Source of the DNA: Actinomycetota bacterium
Lineage (GTDB): Bacteria; Actinomycetota; Actinomycetes; Actinomycetales; Microbacteriaceae
DNA: 7,738 nt
NCBI GenBank assembly: GCA_009704155.1
Contig: WLES01000035.1
Coordinates: forward strand, 1 to 7,738
Reading direction: 5' to 3'
Each line of letters opens with the position of its first letter. Position 1 is the stretch's first letter. A program made the position numbers and the translations under genes. This document shows positions 1-6,794 of the stretch, in pieces. The notes beneath the pieces are model-generated. The model was not told where the DNA came from, did not search any database, and worked only from the letters and a program-made list of their open reading frames with translations.

Positions 1-864
1 TCCGATCACCGCGAAAAGTTGCAGCGTTCGTGCCCGACCAAGCTTGTCGCTGATACGGCCCCCGATTATTCTCGTCACGATCATCGCGACCATCAATATC
101 GCATAGGCGATTGCACCGTTGGTTCGAGACTCGTCGTAGTCGTCGACGATTGATAAGACCAGCCAGTCGTTCGACGCACCCTCGGCGAGTGTGATGCAAA
201 AAATACCCGCTCCGAGTGCGAGCACCAAAGGCGATTTCCACAGTGGAGTGTTGGGTGCCGCCTCCACCAACTCTTCACGTGTGGAGCGAGAGTCAGACGG
301 AAGCGTGCGGACCGAGAACACGGCGATGATCGTGGTCGCAATCGCAAGGAGGATGAGTTGAAGGACGAGCGGAAAGTGAATCGTTGTCCCGATTGCACCG
401 ATTCCGACACCGACGAACGTTCCTACCGAGAAGCCCGCGTGAAGCATCGGCATCACTGTTTTGCCCATCGACTGCTCGAGTGCTGCGCCACTGACGTTGA
501 TGGCGACATCGGTTGCGGAAACAGCCAGCCCGAGGATGAGAAAGCCGACGAACAACCCGACCCCGGAGCCGAGCTGAATTGCCAGCGACTGGACGAGAAC
601 AGCACATCCGGAGGCAACAAAACCCCACAGGACAATTGGCCTGACCCCGGTTCGCTCAATGATTCGACCCGCTGCCGCCAACCCAACGAGCGATCCGATT
701 GCAAAGCCCAACAAAATGAAACCAATTCCGGCCGTTGTCGTGTCGACAGCGTCACGAACCTCGGGAAGTCGGGCAAGGAGTGACGCGTTGGTCAGACCGA
801 GCATGGCAAAGAGCAAAAGGACTGCCCGATACCAGCCGGAGAAGTTGTGACTTTTTTCGGTCAT
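1..864 (-). CDS. MFS transporter, MosC/YbjJ-like (3' end cut by window edge)
   Basis: This is a major facilitator superfamily membrane transporter; its substrate cannot be told from the sequence. The frame is open from an ATG at 864 to the left edge, giving 288 residues without a stop, about three quarters of a usual 380-420-residue protein. Hydrophobic segments lie at roughly residues 12-32, 46-66, 76-95, 102-122, 142-160, 165-186, 211-229 and 250-267. The stretch DVAINVSGAALEQ (119-131) followed by MLHAGFSVGTF (140-150) resembles the MosC/YbjJ branch, as does EGASNDW (228-234). GGRISDKLGR (268-277) matches the basic loop motif repeated in the second half of MFS proteins. The start lies 4 nt after the stop of the upstream gene (869-1375), and the purine-rich GGTGGGTAAAGG just upstream can serve as ribosome binding site. 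The two genes are probably one transcript. Family call firm, subfamily moderate. Confidence 0.85.
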   Translation of the reverse strand, partial: MTEKSHNFSGWYRAVLLLFAMLGLTNASLLARLPEVRDAVDTTTAGIGFILLGFAIGSLVGLAAAGRIIERTGVRPIVLWGFVASGCAVLVQSLAIQLGSGVGLFVGFLILGLAVSATDVAINVSGAALEQSMGKTVMPMLHAGFSVGTFVGVGIGAIGTTIHFPLVLQLILLAIATTIIAVFSVRTLPSDSRSTREELVEAAPNTPLWKSPLVLALGAGIFCITLAEGASNDWLVLSIVDDYDESRTNGAIAYAILMVAMIVTRIIGGRISDKLGRARTLQLFAVIG

Positions 865-868
865 GCCT

Positions 869-1375
869 TTACCCACCCGCCGCAATGTCAGTAAACGACG
901 ACCACGAAAAATCTCCAGACGGCCCCCTGACGACAAGAGTGAAGTCGTTTCCGTCGCGGGGGTCAGGGACATGTAAACGAACCGACGCATTTTCGGAAAC
1001 CCACTCAACGAGGAGTCCATTCTCGTCTGAATCCCACTCGTAGTGACCATCAAACGCGTCGTGAAAACGGCGAAGGTTCGCCAGTTTCAGGGTCGCTCGC
1101 GTGAGCGACTCCCTGAGGGCCGCCGCCGTGTCGCTCCGTTCACCGACAAGTGCCGACATCGTGAACACGACGTGGACGTCGGTGAGCATCGCAATCACAC
1201 GATCCATGAAGTCATCAGCGTGGTCGAGGCTTGGCATCGCGTCGAGAACGATCGGGTCGTCCTCAAACTGGGTGGCTTCCGTCATGACGAGCAGGTCGTC
1301 AAGCAGTTCCGTGACGTCGCGAGGTGCATTGTTGAGGGTGCCGGTGTCGTCATACACAAACGTCATTGGTCGCAT
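869..1375 (-). CDS. Conserved-looking acidic protein of unknown function
   Basis: I do not recognise this 168-residue protein. It is rich in Asp and Glu, has no signal peptide or membrane segment, and should be soluble and cytoplasmic. The first two thirds look helical, with a run of charged heptad-like segments (about residues 38-105). The last third (about 110-160) alternates hydrophobic and charged residues as in a small beta sheet, with EWDSDENGLLVEWV and FTLVVRGPSGDFSW as landmarks. The ATG at 1375 is preferred because a near-perfect ribosome binding site, GAGGAGGGG at 1389-1381, sits 5 nt upstream; a second ATG three codons later is less well placed. It is the first gene of a unit with the MFS transporter, which starts 4 nt after its stop, and is divergent from xseA. 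A role with the transporter is possible but unsupported. Confidence 0.8.
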   Translation of the reverse strand: MRPMTFVYDDTGTLNNAPRDVTELLDDLLVMTEATQFEDDPIVLDAMPSLDHADDFMDRVIAMLTDVHVVFTMSALVGERSDTAAALRESLTRATLKLANLRRFHDAFDGHYEWDSDENGLLVEWVSENASVRLHVPDPRDGNDFTLVVRGPSGDFSWSSFTDIAAGG

Positions 1376-1380
1376 TGATT

Positions 1381-1389
1381 CCCCTCCTC
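1381..1389 (-). promoter_or_regulatory. Strong ribosome binding site for the 869-1375 gene
   Basis: Read on the minus strand this is GAGGAGGGG, highly complementary to the 3' end of 16S rRNA, with a 5-nt spacer before the ATG at 1375. It fixes the start of that gene. It contrasts with xseA on the other side of the intergenic region, which has no such site. Confidence 0.75.
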
Positions 1390-1402
1390 ACACAGTGCTA
1401 CC

Positions 1403-1408
1403 ACCGTA
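1403..1408 (-). promoter_or_regulatory. Possible -10 element for the minus-strand unit
   Basis: The minus strand reads TACGGT here, fitting the TANNNT pattern of actinobacterial -10 elements. A start of transcription about 6-7 nt downstream would leave a leader of about 20 nt that includes the strong ribosome binding site. No convincing -35 element is seen, so this is tentative. Confidence 0.35.
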
Positions 1409-1433
1409 TCGCGCAGAGGTCGATGCGCGCGGG

Positions 1434-1439
1434 TACGGT
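1434..1439 (+). promoter_or_regulatory. Possible -10 element for leaderless xseA
   Basis: TACGGT fits TANNNT and lies exactly 6 nt before the xseA ATG at 1446, the spacing expected if transcription begins at the A of the start codon. The absence of any ribosome binding site before xseA agrees with a leaderless mRNA, which is common in actinobacteria. No -35 match is seen. Confidence 0.45.
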
Positions 1440-1445
1440 TGATTC

Positions 1446-2642
1446 ATGCCCGCAGGACTGTCAGAAGAGGAGCCGCTGTCTATCAGCGCGGCGTCCGGCT
1501 TTGCGCGGCAGAAAATCTCCGCCTGGGGCGAGTTTTGGCTCGAAGGTGAAATCGCTGAGTGGCGACCCTGGCAGTCGATCGTGTTCTTCACACTCAAAGA
1601 CGACACGGCCAAGCTCGAAGGAAAACTCGACGCATCCACTGTCGCAGCATCCGGTGAACAATTCGCCAGCGGAGACAAGGTCCGAATGTTCGGGCGGTTT
1701 GACCTGTGGCCCAAGAACGGTGAAATCAAGTTCATTGCGACCGCGGTGCGAAACAAGGGCCTCGGAGACTTCATCGTGTCAATTGAGAAGCTGCGGGTTC
1801 AACTTCAGTCAGAGGGACTCTTCGACGAATCTCGCAAGGTAGCGCTGCCGTATCTGCCTCTCGGGATTGGGCTCATCACATCGAAGGACTCCGACGCCGA
1901 GAAGGACGTCATCACGAACGCGCGACTTCGCTGGTCGGATGTGAAGTTTGTCACTGTTCACACGGGCGTCTCTGGCGATGCGGCTGTCACGCAAATTCCA
2001 CGCGCCATCGCGGAACTCGACGCCAACCCCGACGTCGACGTCATCATCATCGCTCGCGGCGGAGGGGCCTTCATGGAACTTGTAGCGTTCAGTGATGAAC
2101 GAATCGTGCGCGCAGCTGCCGCATGTGTGACTCCTCTGGTCTCCGCCATCGGACATGAAAACGACAGGCCACTTCTCGACGAGGTTGCAGACCTCCGTGC
2201 CTCTACCCCAACCGACGCAGCCAAGCGGGTCGTTCCCGATGTTGCTGCAGAAATCAACGCCGTGACCCAACTCCAAGCCCGCGGTCGTTCGATCCTCACG
2301 ACGACGCTTGCCCATGAAATCGACCGAATCACGCAACTCGCATCGAGGCCCGTCATGACGAGCCCGCTCGCCTACATCGAGCGAGCGACCAGCGACCTCA
2401 TCAATTACCGGCACCGGGGCTTCACGCTTCTCGACTCAGCGATGCAGCGGGCAACCGATGCGGTTCATCGGCTCTCATCACAACTTCGAACCCTCTCCCC
2501 GCAAAACACGCTCGATCGTGGTTACGCGATTGTTCGTGACGCAGCTGGATCAATCGTCTCGAAACGGGGCAAAGTTTCAGGGGGAGACAACGTCACCCTT
2601 CAAGTTTCTGACGGGTCGATTTCGGCGACGGTAACCGACTGA
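1446..2642 (+). CDS. xseA: Exodeoxyribonuclease VII large subunit
   Basis: XseA is the catalytic large subunit of exonuclease VII, which together with several XseB subunits degrades single-stranded DNA from both ends and acts in the cytoplasm in repair and recombination. The 398-residue protein has an N-terminal OB fold (about 12-105; LEGEIAEWRPW at 32-42), then the catalytic core with AEKDVITNARLRW (151-163), the glycine-rich stretch IIARGGG (201-207), SAIGHEND (233-240) and DLRASTPTDAAKRVVPD (249-265). A helical region (about 265-345) and the conserved C-terminal LDRGYAIV (356-363) complete it. The length is normal for actinobacteria, shorter than the E. coli protein because of a shorter coiled coil. 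One oddity is GGGAFMEL (205-212), where most relatives read GGGSxEDL. The gene appears leaderless, heads the seven-gene run and is followed 16 nt later by its partner xseB. Confidence 0.97.
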   Translation: MPAGLSEEEPLSISAASGFARQKISAWGEFWLEGEIAEWRPWQSIVFFTLKDDTAKLEGKLDASTVAASGEQFASGDKVRMFGRFDLWPKNGEIKFIATAVRNKGLGDFIVSIEKLRVQLQSEGLFDESRKVALPYLPLGIGLITSKDSDAEKDVITNARLRWSDVKFVTVHTGVSGDAAVTQIPRAIAELDANPDVDVIIIARGGGAFMELVAFSDERIVRAAAACVTPLVSAIGHENDRPLLDEVADLRASTPTDAAKRVVPDVAAEINAVTQLQARGRSILTTTLAHEIDRITQLASRPVMTSPLAYIERATSDLINYRHRGFTLLDSAMQRATDAVHRLSSQLRTLSPQNTLDRGYAIVRDAAGSIVSKRGKVSGGDNVTLQVSDGSISATVTD

Positions 2643-2646
2643 ACGG

Positions 2647-2652
2647 TATCGT
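2647..2652 (+). promoter_or_regulatory. Possible internal -10 element before xseB
   Basis: TATCGT fits TANNNT and ends 6 nt before the ATG of xseB at 2659, and xseB has no clear ribosome binding site. An extra leaderless transcript starting at xseB is possible. The pattern is short and may be chance. Confidence 0.25.
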
Positions 2653-2658
2653 TGACGC

Positions 2659-2871
2659 ATGGCTGAGAAACTTCCCGACCCCGCGAGCATGAGCTATGAG
2701 GCCGCCCGCGACGAGTTGATGGCAATTGTTGCCACACTCGAAAAGGGAACGGCGTCTCTCGACGAATCGGTCACGCTCTGGGAGCGAGGCGAAGCACTCT
2801 CACAGCGATGTGAGGAATGGTTGGTCGGTGCCCGCGCACGGCTCGAAGCTGCTCGAAAGACGGCAGAGTGA
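2659..2871 (+). CDS. xseB: Exodeoxyribonuclease VII small subunit
   Basis: XseB is the small helical subunit that binds the coiled coil of XseA to form active exonuclease VII. The 70-residue protein has the family pattern: [20 protein letters not shown] (residues 11-30), then the [14 protein letters not shown] block (34-47) and the C-terminal helix with [13 protein letters not shown] (51-63). The length is typical. It follows xseA by 16 nt, and its stop overlaps the GTG start of the next gene by 4 nt (GTGA), so translation of the two is probably coupled. Confidence 0.95.
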   Translation: MAEKLPDPASMSYEAARDELMAIVATLEKGTASLDESVTLWERGEALSQRCEEWLVGARARLEAARKTAE

Positions 2872-3428
2872 GCGACGCGCGAAGTCGCCGAAACCGCCAA
2901 AACACTCTCACGCTCATTGGGGCGCTCGGGGCATCTCTCGCTATCGTTCTCCTGCTCGTACTCGTGACCGTTCGCCCAACGAACCTCGACAGGAACGAGG
3001 TTGACTGGGGCTCAGTGTGGACGACAGTAGCTGAGAACGAAGCGCTCGCCAACCCTGAATTTGTTGAGTCAGACGGCGACTGGTGGTCGAACCGTGCCGA
3101 ACTCATTGGTGGGCAATATCCCGTCTGGTACATCGGCTTCATTTCGCCGACGAACGGGTTCGTCGCTGTCGAGCAATTCGCCGGAGACCCGGCACCGGAA
3201 ATCGCCGCTCAACTCGACGACGTGACCCCGACTCAGGTAAGCCTCGGCGACGAGACGTGGACAGTGTTTGACCGCAGTGGAATGGACGATGTCGGCAACA
3301 GGCGCACGATCTACCTCCTCAGCGAAATTGGCGAAGGCGCTAATCTGATGGTGTCGGGCACAGCCCCAATCTCAGAAATCGAATTGGTTGCACTTCGTGC
3401 ACTGGAATCATTGGAGACATCCCCATGA
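2868..3428 (+). CDS. DUF4245 family membrane-anchored protein
   Basis: This 186-residue protein matches the actinobacterial DUF4245 family, whose function is unknown and which is usually found between exonuclease VII genes and fumC. A basic N-terminus (residues 1-11) is followed by one membrane segment (about 13-35), and the rest (about 36-186) should be outside the membrane. Landmarks are VDWGSVW (45-51), the [17 protein letters not shown] region (about 85-101) and WTVFDRSG. The GTG start at 2868 is chosen because it overlaps the xseB stop as GTGA, has GAAAGA 8 nt upstream, and places a basic segment directly before the membrane helix. An in-frame ATG at 2817 would lie deep inside xseB and is unlikely. 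Its stop overlaps the carbonic anhydrase start as ATGA. Confidence 0.88.
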   Translation: MSDARSRRNRQNTLTLIGALGASLAIVLLLVLVTVRPTNLDRNEVDWGSVWTTVAENEALANPEFVESDGDWWSNRAELIGGQYPVWYIGFISPTNGFVAVEQFAGDPAPEIAAQLDDVTPTQVSLGDETWTVFDRSGMDDVGNRRTIYLLSEIGEGANLMVSGTAPISEIELVALRALESLETSP

Positions 3429-4066
3429 GCAAAGCGCCTCGGACCCCTCGAGACGCGTGGCAGCTGCTCACAGAAGGGAATCGTCGATTCGTTTCAGGCT
3501 CGCCTGAACACCCTAACCAAGACGCCGCGCATCGAGATACGGTTGCCGACGGCCAAACGCCTTACGCCGCACTCTTCGGTTGCTCAGACTCTCGGCTCGG
3601 CGCTGAAATGATTTTCGACGTTGGCCTCGGCGACCTTTTTGTGGTTCGAAACATTGGCCAGACCATCTCCCCATCGGTCATCGGGTCCCTCGAATACGCT
3701 GTTGCGATTCTCAAGGTGCAGCTCATCCTCATTCTTGCCCACGACGGTTGCGGTGCGGTGAAAGAAGCAATCGACTCACTGCGGGACTCCGCAGTTCCAC
3801 TCCCACCCAACATCAGAGTCCTGACAAACACCATCCATCCAGCAATTCACCGGGTCATGGCGAGCCACGCGACCACCGTCATCGACGACATTCACATCGA
3901 TGAAGTCGGTGAGGAGCACCTCCGCGACACAATCGGCGAACTACTGGCAACCAGCGAGCTCATCGCCGAAGCCGTTGCTGCCGGAGGCATCGCGATCGTT
4001 GGAGCAACATACAACTTGAAGGAAGGCAACGTCTTGCCGTCCGTTGTCATTGGTGACATTGAATAA
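3425..4066 (+). CDS. Beta-class carbonic anhydrase
   Basis: Beta-carbonic anhydrases are zinc enzymes that interconvert carbon dioxide and bicarbonate in the cytoplasm, supplying bicarbonate for carboxylations. The 213-residue protein carries the zinc ligands Cys53 and Asp55 in CSDSR, with Arg57 forming the usual Asp-Arg pair, and His106 and Cys109 in [15 protein letters not shown] (73-79) and GSLEYAV (87-93) are also family hallmarks, and [10 protein letters not shown] near the C-terminus fits the last strand. There is no signal peptide. The ATG overlaps the DUF4245 stop as ATGA and has GGAG (3413-3416) 8 nt upstream. Position directly before fumC suggests co-expression with the TCA-cycle enzyme. 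HDGCG replaces the more usual small or basic residues after the zinc histidine, a mild variant seen in this enzyme class. Confidence 0.93.
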   Translation: MSKAPRTPRDAWQLLTEGNRRFVSGSPEHPNQDAAHRDTVADGQTPYAALFGCSDSRLGAEMIFDVGLGDLFVVRNIGQTISPSVIGSLEYAVAILKVQLILILAHDGCGAVKEAIDSLRDSAVPLPPNIRVLTNTIHPAIHRVMASHATTVIDDIHIDEVGEEHLRDTIGELLATSELIAEAVAAGGIAIVGATYNLKEGNVLPSVVIGDIE

Positions 4067-4067
4067 G

Positions 4068-4073
4068 AAGGAG
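4068..4073 (+). promoter_or_regulatory. Ribosome binding site that sets the fumC start
   Basis: AAGGAG lies 6 nt before the GTG at 4080, inside the short gap after the carbonic anhydrase stop. It supports that GTG over a possible upstream in-frame start at 4044, which would overlap the preceding gene. Confidence 0.8.
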
Positions 4074-4079
4074 AACCGC

Positions 4080-5477
4080 GTGAGCGAATATCGAATCGAA
4101 CATGACACCATGGGTGAGGTTCGCGTCCCCATCGACGCGTTGTACAGCGCTCAAACACAACGCGCCGTCGAAAACTTCCCGATCTCAGGCAGCGGACTGG
4201 AAGCGGCGCAAATCATCGCACTCGCTCACATCAAGCGCGCCGCTGCGATTGTCAACGAGCAGCTCGGAATCATCCCAGCCGATATTCGAGATGCCATTGT
4301 TGGTGCAGCCGACGACATCATCAGCGGAAAGCACCATGACCAGTTCCCCGTTGACACGTACCAAACGGGCTCTGGGACCTCGTCGAACATGAACATGAAC
4401 GAAGTGCTCGCGACCCTTGCGACAACTCGACGCGGAGACACTGTTCACCCCAACGACCACGTCAACGCGTCCCAATCGTCAAACGACGTGTTCCCGACAT
4501 CCGTTCACCTCGCCGTGACATCGGCCCTGCTCAACGATGCACTGCCCGCACTCGACCATCTCGCACAGGCTCTGGATGCGAAAGCTACTGCGTGGGCTGG
4601 GCACGTCAAGCCAGGGCGGACGCACCTCATGGACGCGACACCTGTCACCCTCGGCCAAGAGTTTGGCGGTTACGCGAGACAGATTCGACTCGGAATCGAA
4701 CGAATCGAGTCAACGATCTCGAGAGTCGCGGAAGTCCCACTCGGCGGCACCGCCGTTGGAACTGGAATCAACACTCCTCTTGGCTTCTCAGCTGCTGTCA
4801 TCGAAGAGCTCGCTTCTGCGACGGGGCTTCCCGTGAGCGAAGCTAAAGACCACTTCGAGGCACAGAGTGCACGCGACGGACTTGTTGAAGCCTCCGGCGC
4901 ACTCCGCGTGATCGCGGTGTCGCTCACCAAGATTTGCAACGACATCCGTTGGATGGGCTCCGGACCCAACACGGGAATCGCCGAAATCCACATTCCCGAC
5001 CTTCAGCCTGGTTCGTCGATCATGCCGGGCAAAGTCAACCCCGTCGTGCCAGAGGCTGTCCTCATGGTGTGTGCTCGAATCATTGGAAACGACGCCACCA
5101 TCGCGTGGGCTGGCGCATCAGGCTCATTCGAGCTGAACGTTGCCATCCCCGTTATGGGAACGTCACTACTCGAATCAATTCGATTGCTCGCAAATTCCAG
5201 CCGAGTTCTCGCCGACAAGACTGTGTCTGGTCTCGAGGCAAACGTTGAGCGGGCGGCAGCCCTCGCAGGGATGTCCCCGAGCATCGTGACACCGCTCAAC
5301 CGAATCATCGGTTATGAAGCGGCCGCTCAAATTGCCAAGCACTCCGTCAAGGCCGGAATCACAGTCCGTGACGCCGTCATCGAACTGGGCTATGTTGAGA
5401 GAGGGGACATCACCCTCGAACAACTGGACACGGCACTGAATCTGTTGTCCATGACCAAACCCGGCGTAGCTGGATAA
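4080..5477 (+). CDS. fumC: Class II fumarate hydratase
   Basis: Fumarase catalyses the reversible hydration of fumarate to malate in the TCA cycle; the class II enzyme is an iron-independent cytoplasmic homotetramer. From the GTG at 4080 the protein has 465 residues, the usual length. Visible motifs are [12 protein letters not shown] (98-109), [18 protein letters not shown] (123-140), the catalytic-histidine segment [11 protein letters not shown] (179-189, His182) and the superfamily signature [11 protein letters not shown] (311-321) holding the catalytic serine. The signature is followed by VVPE rather than TQ-containing residues, the form I associate with actinobacterial enzymes. A ribosome binding site at 4068-4073 supports the start. 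It sits 13 nt after the carbonic anhydrase and 14 nt before the heliorhodopsin. Aspartase belongs to the same superfamily, but the HLMDATP segment and the context favour fumarase. Confidence 0.95.
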   Translation: MSEYRIEHDTMGEVRVPIDALYSAQTQRAVENFPISGSGLEAAQIIALAHIKRAAAIVNEQLGIIPADIRDAIVGAADDIISGKHHDQFPVDTYQTGSGTSSNMNMNEVLATLATTRRGDTVHPNDHVNASQSSNDVFPTSVHLAVTSALLNDALPALDHLAQALDAKATAWAGHVKPGRTHLMDATPVTLGQEFGGYARQIRLGIERIESTISRVAEVPLGGTAVGTGINTPLGFSAAVIEELASATGLPVSEAKDHFEAQSARDGLVEASGALRVIAVSLTKICNDIRWMGSGPNTGIAEIHIPDLQPGSSIMPGKVNPVVPEAVLMVCARIIGNDATIAWAGASGSFELNVAIPVMGTSLLESIRLLANSSRVLADKTVSGLEANVERAAALAGMSPSIVTPLNRIIGYEAAAQIAKHSVKAGITVRDAVIELGYVERGDITLEQLDTALNLLSMTKPGVAG

Positions 5478-5478
5478 C

Positions 5479-5484
5479 GAAAGG
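5479..5484 (+). promoter_or_regulatory. Ribosome binding site for heliorhodopsin
   Basis: GAAAGG begins immediately after the fumC stop and lies 7 nt before the GTG start at 5492. This gives the heliorhodopsin its own translation start within the fumC transcript and fixes the choice of the GTG codon. Confidence 0.7.
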
Positions 5485-5491
5485 CACCACC

Positions 5492-6295
5492 GTGGCACGA
5501 ATTGAACGAACCATCGATCAACAGATCGGTCGGCTCCGCGCCTACAACATTGTCGCAGGACTAGTCCACCTCCTTCAGGGACTGGCATTCCTCTTTGCGC
5601 TCACTCTGATCAGCTCCCCCGTCTTGTTCCCCGTCACGGTTGACTACATGACCGGCCCTCCCGGAGTAAACCTGCCAACTGAGCGGGTCGTGCTTTTCGA
5701 AGTTGACCTCGGTCTCGGCGTCGTGACGTTCCTGTTCCTGTCGGCGTTCTTCCACTTCCTCATCTCGTCTCCTGGAGTCTTCCAGCGTTACGGCCGTGGA
5801 CTGAAAGACAATCACAACTACTTCCGCTGGACCGAGTACTCACTCAGTTCGTCAGTGATGATCTGGCTCATCGCGCAACTCACGGGAAGTTCCGACTTCG
5901 GCGCGCTCTTTGGCATCTTCGCCGTCAACGCGTCGATGATCATGTTCGGTGCGCTTCAGGAGAAGTATGAGAAGCCCGGCAACGGAAAACTCCTTCCCTT
6001 CATCTTTGGTTGCCTCACCGGAATCGTCCCGTGGCTCATCGTGCTCGTCTATACGCTCCAGCCAGGATCGGAAAGTGCAGCTGAGGTTCCTGGATTCGTC
6101 ATCGGAATCATCATCTCCCTCTTCCTTTTCTTCAACACCTTTGCGCTCAACCAGTGGTTGCAGTACAAGCAGGTCGGCGCGTGGAAGAGCTACATCCGCG
6201 GTGAGCGCATGTACATCACGCTGAGCCTCGTAGCCAAGAGCGTTCTCGCGTGGCAGGTGTTCTCCGGAGCACTCGTTCCACTCTTTGTCGACTAG
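5492..6295 (+). CDS. Heliorhodopsin
   Basis: Heliorhodopsins are seven-helix retinal proteins only distantly related to type 1 rhodopsins. They sit inverted in the membrane (N-terminus inside), have slow photocycles and generally do not pump ions, so a sensory or regulatory role is assumed. This 267-residue protein aligns along its length with the actinobacterial prototype 48C12 as I recall it. Key features are the retinal Schiff-base lysine Lys249 in SLVAKSVLAWQ, the counterion Glu115 in FRWTEYSLSSS (111-121), the conserved His26 and His88 (equivalent to H23 and H80), the TGPPG turn (54-58) of the A-B loop, NASMIMFG (146-153), QEKY (156-159), and the GIIISLFLFFN stretch (205-215). Helices fall at about 20-42, 70-92, 112-131, 134-154, 168-189, 199-223 and 240-260. 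It starts 14 nt after fumC with a good ribosome binding site, and a DoxX-like gene follows 4 nt later. No retinal synthesis gene is nearby. Confidence 0.97.
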   Translation: MARIERTIDQQIGRLRAYNIVAGLVHLLQGLAFLFALTLISSPVLFPVTVDYMTGPPGVNLPTERVVLFEVDLGLGVVTFLFLSAFFHFLISSPGVFQRYGRGLKDNHNYFRWTEYSLSSSVMIWLIAQLTGSSDFGALFGIFAVNASMIMFGALQEKYEKPGNGKLLPFIFGCLTGIVPWLIVLVYTLQPGSESAAEVPGFVIGIIISLFLFFNTFALNQWLQYKQVGAWKSYIRGERMYITLSLVAKSVLAWQVFSGALVPLFVD

Positions 6296-6299
6296 TCGA

Positions 6300-6746
6300 A
6301 TGAACTCGCGGACCATTGGGTGGTGGCTTCGGGCCGCAGCTCGAACAGCCCTGGGTGTGGCTCTCACCTTCGCCGGGTGGAGCCACCTCACGTCCGCGCG
6401 CGCTGAATTTCAAGCGCAAGTTCCGCCGTGGGTTCCACTCGAGGCTGACTTCGTTGTCCTCGCTTCAGGTGTCGTCGAAATTGCTCTCGGTCTTTCGCTG
6501 ATTGTTCTCGTTCGGTTACAGAAGTGGGTTGGCCTCGCGACCGCACTATTCTTTATCGCGATTTTCCCCGGGAACATCTCGCAGTATGTCAACGGAATCG
6601 ACGCTTTCGGGCTTGATACTGATCAGGCTCGATTCACCCGCCTGTTCTTCCAGCCTGTTCTCGTCTTATGGGCATTGTGGTCTACTAGTGCTTGGCGACT
6701 TTGGCGACGACGGGCTCAGAACAGCTCGAACGAAACCACGGGTTAA
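6300..6746 (+). CDS. DoxX-like integral membrane protein
   Basis: The 148-residue protein fits the DoxX/MauE-like group of small four-helix membrane proteins. Hydrophobic helices lie at about residues 12-30, 50-71, 75-92 and 115-132. The first helix ends in AGWSHLTSARAEFQAQVP (25-42), typical of DoxX proteins, and the second holds ASGVVEIALGLSL (55-67). The C-terminus is basic (RLWRRR, 133-138) and probably cytoplasmic. In mycobacteria a DoxX protein forms a membrane complex with superoxide dismutase and a thiosulfate sulfurtransferase in oxidative-stress defence; transfer of that role to this protein is only inference. The ATG at 6300 begins 4 nt after the heliorhodopsin stop and has no obvious ribosome binding site, suggesting translational coupling. 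A TTG at 6285 overlapping the heliorhodopsin is a weaker alternative. It is the last gene of the plus-strand run. Confidence 0.82.
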   Translation: MNSRTIGWWLRAAARTALGVALTFAGWSHLTSARAEFQAQVPPWVPLEADFVVLASGVVEIALGLSLIVLVRLQKWVGLATALFFIAIFPGNISQYVNGIDAFGLDTDQARFTRLFFQPVLVLWALWSTSAWRLWRRRAQNSSNETTG

Positions 6747-6767
6747 CTGCTGATTTAGCTCACCTAG

Positions 6768-6787
6768 ACAGGGGTGTTTGCACCTGT
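6768..6787 (+). other. Weak stem-loop after the DoxX-like gene
   Basis: ACA (6768-6770) and GGTG (6773-6776) can pair with CACC (6781-6784) and TGT (6785-6787) around a TTTG loop, with a two-base GG bulge. It lies 21 nt after the stop of the last gene of the run, a plausible place for transcription end or mRNA stabilisation. There is no T-tract, so it is not a standard intrinsic terminator. Confidence 0.3.
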
Positions 6788-6794
6788 TATTCGA

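Larger units (their letters stand above)
1403..1439. repeat. Inverted repeat spanning the divergent promoter region
   Basis: ACCGTA at 1403-1408 is the exact reverse complement of TACGGT at 1434-1439. Inside these arms CGCGC (1410-1414) can pair with GCGCG (1425-1429), so the arms extend to about 11 pairs with unequal internal loops and a 10-nt centre. It sits midway between two divergent genes. It could be a protein-binding operator, or the symmetry may simply come from two facing -10 elements. Confidence 0.5.

Noticed and set aside
1809..2414. 201-codon minus-strand open frame opposite xseA
   Set aside because: It is fully antisense to a well-conserved exonuclease VII gene and its product shows no domain-like pattern.
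2817..2867. ATG start for the DUF4245 gene inside xseB
   Set aside because: It adds 17 residues encoded within xseB; the GTG at 2868 gives the usual stop-start overlap and a normal basic N-terminus before the membrane helix.
4044..4080. Longer fumC start at 4044
   Set aside because: It would overlap the carbonic anhydrase by 23 nt, adds residues not typical of fumarase, and the AAGGAG at 4068-4073 points to the GTG at 4080.
5492..6295. Type 1 proton-pumping rhodopsin (actinorhodopsin or proteorhodopsin)
   Set aside because: It lacks the helix C motif of pumps (DTE or DTD type) and has the heliorhodopsin-specific RWTEYSLSSS and SLVAKS segments.
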